From: Pannonibacter anstelovis
Lineage (GTDB): Bacteria; Pseudomonadota; Alphaproteobacteria; Rhizobiales; Stappiaceae
NCBI RefSeq assembly: GCF_036881715.1
Contig: NZ_JBAKBF010000005.1
Span: forward strand, 186,001-250,000
DNA length: 64,000 bases
Reading direction: 5' to 3'
This document shows, one piece after another, positions 58,903 through 64,000 of this stretch. A model generated the notes under the pieces. That model searched no databases. It was not told the origin of the DNA and saw nothing but the letters and a program-made list of their open reading frames with translations. The translations under genes and the position numbers were made by a program. Each line of letters starts with the position of its first letter. Positions within the stretch are counted from its first letter, which is position 1.

Positions 58903-60069
58903 ATGAAGAAGAGACTGTTTCTGGCCGCAGCGGGCATCGCTGCGCTGATGAGCGGCACTGCCCTGGCGCAGGATCCCCTGAAAATCGGCATGATCACGAC
59001 CCTGTCCGGCCCCGGCGGCTATCTCGGCCAGGACATACGCGACGGCATGCTGCTCGCCATCGAAATGGAAGGCGGCAAGCTGGGCGGTGTTCCGGTGGAA
59101 CTGGTTGTCGAGGATGACGGCCTGAAGCCGGGCAACGGCCGCCAGATCGCCGAAAAGTTCATGAACGACGACGGTATGAAGCTGCTCACCGGCATTGTCT
59201 TCTCCAACGTCGCCGGTGCCACCGTGCCCGATATCGTCAACAACGACGCGATCTATATTTCCCCGAACGCCGGCCCGTCCAATCTTGCTGGTGCGGAGTG
59301 CCACGAGAACTATTTCGTCGTGTCCTGGCAGAATGATGCCCTGCACGAGGCAGCCGGTGCTGCCGCCAAGAAGCTTGGCTTCAAGAAAGCCTTTGTGCTG
59401 GCGCCGAACTATCAGGCTGGCAAGGACGCCATCAACGGCTTCAAGCGCACCTTCGGCGGTGAAATCGTTGGTGAGCTTTACACCCAGCTCGATCAGACCG
59501 ATTTCGCTTCGGAAATGGCCCAGATCCGCGCCGCTGATCCGGAAGTCGTGTTCCAGTTCCACCCGGGCGGCCTCGGCATCGCCTTCCTGAAGCAGTATGC
59601 GCAGGCTGGCCTGACCGGTCAGATCCCGATGGTTCTGTCCGAGCCCTCCACCGATGCGGTGGTGCTGAACGCGGTGGGCGACGCCGCCGTTGGCATCTTT
59701 GCGACGGCTCACTGGAACCGCGATTTCACCAATGACGCGAACCTTGAGTTCGTCGAGGCCTGGGACAAGAAATACGGCCGCCCCATCACCTATTATGCCT
59801 CTCAGGGCTATGACACCGCCAAGCTGATTTCCTCCGCTCTGGCCAAGACCGGCGGTGTGGAAGACATCGCCAAGTTCCGTGAAGCTGTCCGCGCTGCGGA
59901 CTTCAAGAGCGTGCGCGGCGACTTCAAGTTCGGTCAGAACCAGCATCCGGTGCACGACTGGTATCTGCTGGATATCGTCGCCGGTCCCGATGGCAAGCCG
60001 GTGGCCGTCACCAAGGACAAGCTCCTCGAAGACTATGGCGACGCCTACGCCGATCAGTGCAAGATGTAA
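58903..60069 (+). CDS. ABC transporter substrate-binding protein, branched-chain amino acid type
   Basis: 388 residues. Signal peptide M-K-K-R-L-F-L-A-A-A-G ends at G-T-A-L-A-Q-D. The mature part opens P-L-K-I-G-M-I-T-T-L-S-G-P and continues with the two-lobed Leu/Ile/Val-binding fold (Peripla_BP_6). In such catabolic operons these proteins often bind aromatic acids rather than amino acids, so an aminobenzoate or related ligand is a fair guess. It is first of the five transport genes, and a hairpin between it and the permease gene may keep its mRNA abundant. Confidence 0.9.
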   Translation: MKKRLFLAAAGIAALMSGTALAQDPLKIGMITTLSGPGGYLGQDIRDGMLLAIEMEGGKLGGVPVELVVEDDGLKPGNGRQIAEKFMNDDGMKLLTGIVFSNVAGATVPDIVNNDAIYISPNAGPSNLAGAECHENYFVVSWQNDALHEAAGAAAKKLGFKKAFVLAPNYQAGKDAINGFKRTFGGEIVGELYTQLDQTDFASEMAQIRAADPEVVFQFHPGGLGIAFLKQYAQAGLTGQIPMVLSEPSTDAVVLNAVGDAAVGIFATAHWNRDFTNDANLEFVEAWDKKYGRPITYYASQGYDTAKLISSALAKTGGVEDIAKFREAVRAADFKSVRGDFKFGQNQHPVHDWYLLDIVAGPDGKPVAVTKDKLLEDYGDAYADQCKM

Positions 60070-60080
60070 GCTGACAGAAA

Positions 60081-60161
60081 CGGCGCGGCTGGGGGCTCCG
60101 CCGCGCCGGACCTGTCTCAAGGCGCAAGGGCGCATCCGGTTTCCGGCCTGAACCTCAGGCC
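60081..60161 (+). repeat. Two hairpins between binding-protein and permease genes
   Basis: The first has perfect 9-bp arms CGGCGCGGC (60081-60089) and its inverse (60100-60108). The second has 7-bp arms GGCCTGA (60145-60151) and its inverse (60155-60161) with a 3-nt loop. There are no T-runs. Structures in this position commonly protect the upstream mRNA, giving more binding protein than permease. Confidence 0.55.
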
Positions 60162-60257
60162 AGCCGATGCGGCCAGCCCGCCGGCCGCTCATTATAGGGC
60201 GCCGGACGGGTGGGTGCGCCTTGCCAGTCATAGTTCTGACAATCACCGGACGGGCGG

Positions 60258-61172
60258 ATGATCCTAGTACTCGAGCAATTGCTGAACGGCCTTCAGTACG
60301 GCGTCATGCTGTTTCTGCTGGCGGCCGGGCTGACGCTGATTTTCGGCATCATGGGGGTGATCAACCTCGCCCATGGGTCGCTTTACATGGTGGGCGCCTA
60401 TGCGGGCACCTGGGTGGCAGGGGAGACGGGCAGCTTCTGGCTCGGCATTCCCGCAGCCCTTGGCGCTGCTGCCCTCACCGGCCTTGCCATCGAGGCGCTG
60501 GTGATCCGAAAGCTCTACAGCCGCGATCATCTGGATCAGGTGCTGGCGACCTTCGCGCTCATCCTGATGTTCAACCAGATCATTGTCATGCTGTTCGGCC
60601 GCTCGCCAGTCTTCACGCTGCTGCCATCCGGCTTCGATGGTTCGGTGGAGCTGCTGCCGGGGCTCTATTATCCGCCTTACCGGCTGCTGATCATCGGCAC
60701 GGGGCTTATGGTGGCGGTGGGGCTCTATTTCCTCATCAACCGCACCCGCATCGGCATGCTGGTCCGGGCAGGCTCGACCAACCGCGAGATGGTTCGGGCG
60801 CTGGGCGTTGATATCCGCCTGCTCTACACGGTGGTCTTCGGCCTCGGTGCGCTGCTTGCGGGGCTCGCCGGTTATATGGCCGGGCCGATCCTTGCCGTGC
60901 AGGTGGGCATGGGCGAGCAGATCCTGCTGGCGACTTTTGTTGTCGTCGTCATCGGCGGCGTGGGGTCGATCCGGGGTGCCTTTGTTGCCGGGATCACGCT
61001 TGGTGTCATCGACACCTGCCTGCGCGCGTTCCTGCCGGGGCTCCTGCGCAATTTCATGGCCGGGCCAGAAGCCGATGCGCTCGGCACCGGCATTTCGTCG
61101 ATGGGGATCTACCTGCTGATGGCCCTTGTCCTTCTTGTCCGGCCCAAGGGCCTGTTTGCAGCGGGGTCGTGA
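60258..61172 (+). CDS. Branched-chain amino acid-type ABC transporter permease (LivH-like)
   Basis: 304 residues with about eight membrane segments. N-terminal Q-L-L-N-G-L-Q-Y-G-V-M-L-F-L-L-A-A-G-L-T-L family opening, and a late E-Q-I-L-L-A-T-F-V-V-V-V-I-G-G-V-G-S-I-R-G-A coupling loop for the ATPase. Forms the translocation path with the LivM-like partner. The stop overlaps the next start by one base (TGATG). Confidence 0.93.
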   Translation: MILVLEQLLNGLQYGVMLFLLAAGLTLIFGIMGVINLAHGSLYMVGAYAGTWVAGETGSFWLGIPAALGAAALTGLAIEALVIRKLYSRDHLDQVLATFALILMFNQIIVMLFGRSPVFTLLPSGFDGSVELLPGLYYPPYRLLIIGTGLMVAVGLYFLINRTRIGMLVRAGSTNREMVRALGVDIRLLYTVVFGLGALLAGLAGYMAGPILAVQVGMGEQILLATFVVVVIGGVGSIRGAFVAGITLGVIDTCLRAFLPGLLRNFMAGPEADALGTGISSMGIYLLMALVLLVRPKGLFAAGS

Positions 61173-62155
61173 TGCGCAAGCCTATCCTTGCCCTTCTGCT
61201 CATCGCCGGTCTCGCCGCCATTCCCACGCTCACGGCCGAATTCGGCCAGGCCTCGCTGCTGGCGCTGGCAACGCGCATTCTCATCTATGGCATGGCCGCT
61301 GCCAGCCTCAACTTCGTGCTCGGCTATGGCGGCATGGTCAGCTTCGGACATGCTGCCTTCTTCGGGATCGGCGCCTATGTGGTGGGTATCCTCGCCACCC
61401 ATCATTCCAGCGGCGAGCCGCTGTTCGGAATTATTCCCGGCACGGATCAGATGCTGATCACCCTGCCTCTGGCGGTTCTGGTAGCTGGTGTCTTTGCGGC
61501 AATCATCGGCTCGCTGTCGCTGCGCACCGGCGGCGTGCAGTTCATCATGATCACGCTGGCCTTTGCGCAGATGCTGTTCTTCCTGTTCGTTTCGCTGAAG
61601 GCCTATGGCGGAGAGGATGGCATCATCATCCGCCGCAGCAACGAGCTGCCGGGTCTCAACATGCGCGACAAAGCGACGTTCTATTACGTCACGCTGGTCA
61701 TAACCGTGCTCTTCTTCTTCGGCCTGCGCCGTCTCACGCAGTCGAGCTTCGGTGCGGTGATCTCCGGCATCCGCCAGAACGAGCGGCGCATGGCCGCCCT
61801 TGGCATCCCGGCCTACCGCTACAAGCTCTACGCCTTCGTGCTGTCAGGCATGGGCGCTGGGCTCGCCGGGGCGCTGATGGCCAATTTCCTGCGCTTTGCC
61901 TCGCCGGACATGATGCACTGGACCAAATCGGGCGAGCTGATGATCATGGTCATCCTCGGCGGCGTCGGCACCCTGTTCGGCCCCTTCCTTGGTGCGGGTG
62001 CCTTCCTCGTGCTGGAAACATTCCTTGCGCAATGGTCCGAGCACTGGCCTCTGGCGCTTGGCCTGATCCTTCTGCTGCTGGTGCTGGGCACGCGCGGCGG
62101 GCTGCAGGCCCTCATCGCCCGCGTGTCACGTCTTGTGAGGGGAGGCGGCCAATGA
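61172..62155 (+). CDS. Branched-chain amino acid-type ABC transporter permease (LivM-like)
   Basis: 327 residues, about nine membrane segments, with the LivM signature S-L-N-F-V-L-G-Y-G-G-M-V-S-F-G-H-A-A-F-F-G and the coupling loop E-L-M-I-M-V-I-L-G-G-V-G-T-L-F-G-P. ATG at 61172 shares one base with the previous stop. Overlaps the ATPase gene by 4 bases (ATGA). Confidence 0.93.
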   Translation: MRKPILALLLIAGLAAIPTLTAEFGQASLLALATRILIYGMAAASLNFVLGYGGMVSFGHAAFFGIGAYVVGILATHHSSGEPLFGIIPGTDQMLITLPLAVLVAGVFAAIIGSLSLRTGGVQFIMITLAFAQMLFFLFVSLKAYGGEDGIIIRRSNELPGLNMRDKATFYYVTLVITVLFFFGLRRLTQSSFGAVISGIRQNERRMAALGIPAYRYKLYAFVLSGMGAGLAGALMANFLRFASPDMMHWTKSGELMIMVILGGVGTLFGPFLGAGAFLVLETFLAQWSEHWPLALGLILLLLVLGTRGGLQALIARVSRLVRGGGQ

Positions 62156-62907
62156 GCGTTATCCTGTCCATCGAGGGCCTTGTGAAGACCTTCGGCGGTC
62201 TTATCGCCACCGATCACGTCAGCCTTGATGTGCGCGAGGGCGAGATCCACGCCCTCATCGGCCCGAACGGGGCGGGCAAGTCCACCCTGATCAATCAGCT
62301 CTGCGGCGAACTTGTCTCCGATGAAGGCTCCATCAGGCTGGCCGGTCAGGAAATTTCCGGCCTCAAGGTGCCAGAGCGCGTGGCCCTGGGCCTTGGACGC
62401 ACATTCCAGATCACCAGCCTTCTCGACGAGATGACCGTGCTGGAGAATATCGGCATGGCGATCCAGGTGCGCGAGGGGCACAATTTCCGCATCTTTGATC
62501 TTGTCCGCGGCCGCCGTTCCGTCTGGAGCGAGGCGGAGGAGCGGGTGGCATCGAGCGGACTTGCCGGGCGGGGCAATGTGCGCGTGTCGGACCTCTCCCA
62601 TGGCGAGAAGAAGCAGCTGGAACTGCTGGTGGCCCTTGCCATGAAGCCGCGCCTGCTGCTGCTGGACGAACCCATGGCCGGTCTTGGCCATGTGGAAAGT
62701 CAGGCCATGATCGGCATGCTGAACGAGACGCGCAAGAGCGCGGCCATGCTGCTGGTGGAGCATGACATGGAGGCGGTCTTTGCGCTTGCCGACCGTATCT
62801 CTGTGCTCGTCTATGGCCGCATCATCGCCAGCGGCACGGTGGACGAGATCCGCAACAATCCGGCCGTGCGTGAGGCCTATCTCGGAGCGGAGGACGAACT
62901 GTGCTGA
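62152..62907 (+). CDS. Branched-chain amino acid-type ABC transporter ATP-binding protein (LivG-like)
   Basis: 251 residues. Walker A G-P-N-G-A-G-K-S-T, signature L-S-H-G-E-K-K-Q (His in the second Gly position, common in LivG), Walker B L-L-L-L-D-E-P and H-loop V-E-H-D-M. The start is the ATG at 62152 inside the ATGA overlap. Provides energy for import together with the LivF-like protein. Confidence 0.94.
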   Translation: MSVILSIEGLVKTFGGLIATDHVSLDVREGEIHALIGPNGAGKSTLINQLCGELVSDEGSIRLAGQEISGLKVPERVALGLGRTFQITSLLDEMTVLENIGMAIQVREGHNFRIFDLVRGRRSVWSEAEERVASSGLAGRGNVRVSDLSHGEKKQLELLVALAMKPRLLLLDEPMAGLGHVESQAMIGMLNETRKSAAMLLVEHDMEAVFALADRISVLVYGRIIASGTVDEIRNNPAVREAYLGAEDELC

Positions 62908-63602
62908 GCGTCTCCAACCTTCAGGCCGCCTATGGCAAGAGCCAGGTTCTGTTCGACATCAACCTTGAGATCCGCGAGGGCGAGGTGGTGACGCTGATGG
63001 GCCGCAACGGCATGGGCAAGACCACCACCGTCCGCTGCATCATGGGGCTTCTGGCCCCGCGCGGCGGCGCCATCCAGTTCGAAGGCGTGGCCACCGCGGG
63101 CCTTGCGCCGGAGCGCATTGCCCGGCTGGGGGCAGGGCTGGTGCCGGAAGGGCGCCAGATCTTCCCCACGCTGAATGTGCGCGAGAACCTCGTCGCCACC
63201 GCCTCCAACCGGCTGAAGCGCAAGGACCCCTGGACTCTGGATCGGGTCTATGACCTGTTTCCCCGCCTCAGGGAGCGGGCGCACCAGATGGCCGCCACCC
63301 TGTCGGGCGGCGAGCAGCAGATGCTGGCCGTGGGCCGCGCGTTGATGACCAACCCGCGCCTTCTGATTCTTGACGAGGCGACCGAAGGCCTCGCCCCGGT
63401 CATCCGCACGGAAATCTGGCATTGCATCGAGCACCTGAAGCGCGAGGGGCAGTCAATCCTGCTGATCGACAAGAACCTGTCCGTCCTGAAGCGCCTTGCC
63501 GACCGGCACTATGTGGTCGAAAAAGGCCGTACAGTCTGGAGCGGGACGGGAGAGGACATGGACCGGGATGCTGAACAGGTGCAGGCCTATGCCGGGCTCT
63601 GA
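62901..63602 (+). CDS. Branched-chain amino acid-type ABC transporter ATP-binding protein (LivF-like)
   Basis: 233 residues. Walker A G-R-N-G-M-G-K-T-T, signature L-S-G-G-E-Q-Q-M, Walker B L-L-I-L-D-E-A-T-E-G-L. The H-loop position reads L-I-D-K-N-L, where Lys replaces the usual His, as is typical of LivF. GTG start at 62901, overlapping livG by 7 bases. Its 3' end overlaps the next gene by 14 bases. Confidence 0.93.
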   Translation: MLSVSNLQAAYGKSQVLFDINLEIREGEVVTLMGRNGMGKTTTVRCIMGLLAPRGGAIQFEGVATAGLAPERIARLGAGLVPEGRQIFPTLNVRENLVATASNRLKRKDPWTLDRVYDLFPRLRERAHQMAATLSGGEQQMLAVGRALMTNPRLLILDEATEGLAPVIRTEIWHCIEHLKREGQSILLIDKNLSVLKRLADRHYVVEKGRTVWSGTGEDMDRDAEQVQAYAGL

Positions 63603-64000
63603 GCTGGCCGTCGCCCTCATCGGCTGGGGCGCCATCGCCCGCCGGGTGGCGGCGGTTCTGGCTGAACGCAACGCGCCGGTCCGCATTGTGGCGGTCGCCA
63701 CCCGTGATGCTGCTGCAGATCTTGCGGGACTGCCGGACGGATGCCGCCATATCAGTTCTCCGGAAGAACTGACGGAGGGGGCAGGGCAGAGGCCGGGCCT
63801 CGTGCTGGAAGCCGCAGGGCGGGAGAGTGTCGCCCCCTTTGGCCGCGCAGCCCTTGCGGCCGGCATGGACCTTGCAGTTTCCTCCACATCGGCCTTCGTG
63901 GAGGGGGATCTTCTGGACGAACTGCTGGCGCTGGCCGCACGCACCGGCGCGCAGATCCTTGTACCTCCCGGCGCCCTCGGGGGCATTGATGCGCTGGCCG
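63589..64000 (+). CDS. Aspartate dehydrogenase-like protein (NadX family), 3' end outside window
   Basis: 137 codons from an ATG at 63589; the frame is still open at the window edge. N-terminal Rossmann loop L-I-G-W-G-A-I-A-R-R. Then V-L-E-A-A-G-R-E-S-V, A-G-M-D-L-A-V-S-S and I-L-V-P-P-G-A-L-G-G-I-D-A-L, the pattern of L-aspartate dehydrogenases that interconvert amino and imino acids with NAD(P)H. In this catabolic operon it may act on an imine or amine made from the opened aminobenzoate ring rather than on aspartate. The start overlaps livF by 14 bases, showing it belongs to the operon. Confidence 0.8.
   Translation, partial: MPGSELAVALIGWGAIARRVAAVLAERNAPVRIVAVATRDAAADLAGLPDGCRHISSPEELTEGAGQRPGLVLEAAGRESVAPFGRAALAAGMDLAVSSTSAFVEGDLLDELLALAARTGAQILVPPGALGGIDALA

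Noticed and set aside
58780..60246. A 488-codon minus-strand frame opposite the binding-protein gene
   Set aside because: The plus-strand frame has a signal peptide and a complete binding-protein fold; the minus frame has neither.

Overview
The window is a 64 kb chromosomal stretch, GC-rich and almost wholly coding, from an alphaproteobacterium, most probably of the order Hyphomicrobiales (Rhizobiales). The evidence is the gene style: a fused TrpE-TrpG anthranilate synthase behind a short Trp-rich leader peptide, a pcaDCHGB operon divergent from pcaQ, a fused CysN-CysC, and an OhrR-ohr pair with alphaproteobacterial-type operators. A Stappia/Pannonibacter/Roseibium-like genus is a guess. I see no rRNA, tRNA, prophage, insertion sequence or CRISPR array.

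Left part (1-16.2 kb): the 3' end of citramalate synthase, a REC-REC-GGDEF diguanylate cyclase, a LOG-family phosphoribohydrolase, a LysM envelope protein, the complete protocatechuate branch of the beta-ketoadipate pathway (pcaDCHGB with regulator pcaQ), sulfate activation (cysD, cysNC), and a zinc uptake locus (znuA facing znuC-znuB-zur) in which three of the four proteins carry histidine-rich tracts.

Middle part (16.2-39.8 kb): a leftward operon of four glycosyltransferases and a polysaccharide deacetylase stands back to back with a rightward three-gene set. That set encodes a degenerate ABC transporter-like protein with a large insertion, a stand-alone cyclic-nucleotide-binding protein and a metallo-beta-lactamase-fold hydrolase. 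A near-perfect 22-bp palindrome lies between the two operons. This is the best candidate here for an undescribed system. Housekeeping and stress genes follow: an HSD10-like dehydrogenase, a membrane protein of unknown function, a lytic transglycosylase, ohr/ohrR, a luciferase-like oxidoreductase, a TetR regulator with an old yellow enzyme, ilvD, and arginase plus ornithine cyclodeaminase with an Lrp-type regulator.

Right part (39.8-64 kb): trpE(G) with a clear transcription attenuator, a RES/Xre-type toxin-antitoxin pair, an autotransporter, and then two catabolic operons. The first (46.8-54.6 kb) encodes aerobic anthranilate degradation through 2-aminobenzoyl-CoA: CoA ligase, monooxygenase/reductase, SDR, enoyl-CoA hydratase, acyl-CoA dehydrogenase, a RidA-family protein and a MarR regulator. 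The second (55.7-64 kb, running off the end) encodes an aldehyde dehydrogenase, a dihydrodipicolinate-synthase-like aldolase, 3-hydroxyanthranilate 3,4-dioxygenase, a branched-chain-amino-acid-type ABC importer and an aspartate-dehydrogenase-like protein. A palindrome centred on CAAGCTTG occurs upstream of the monooxygenase, in degenerate form upstream of the importer, and upstream of the trpE(G) leader. Making and degrading anthranilate may therefore share a regulator.
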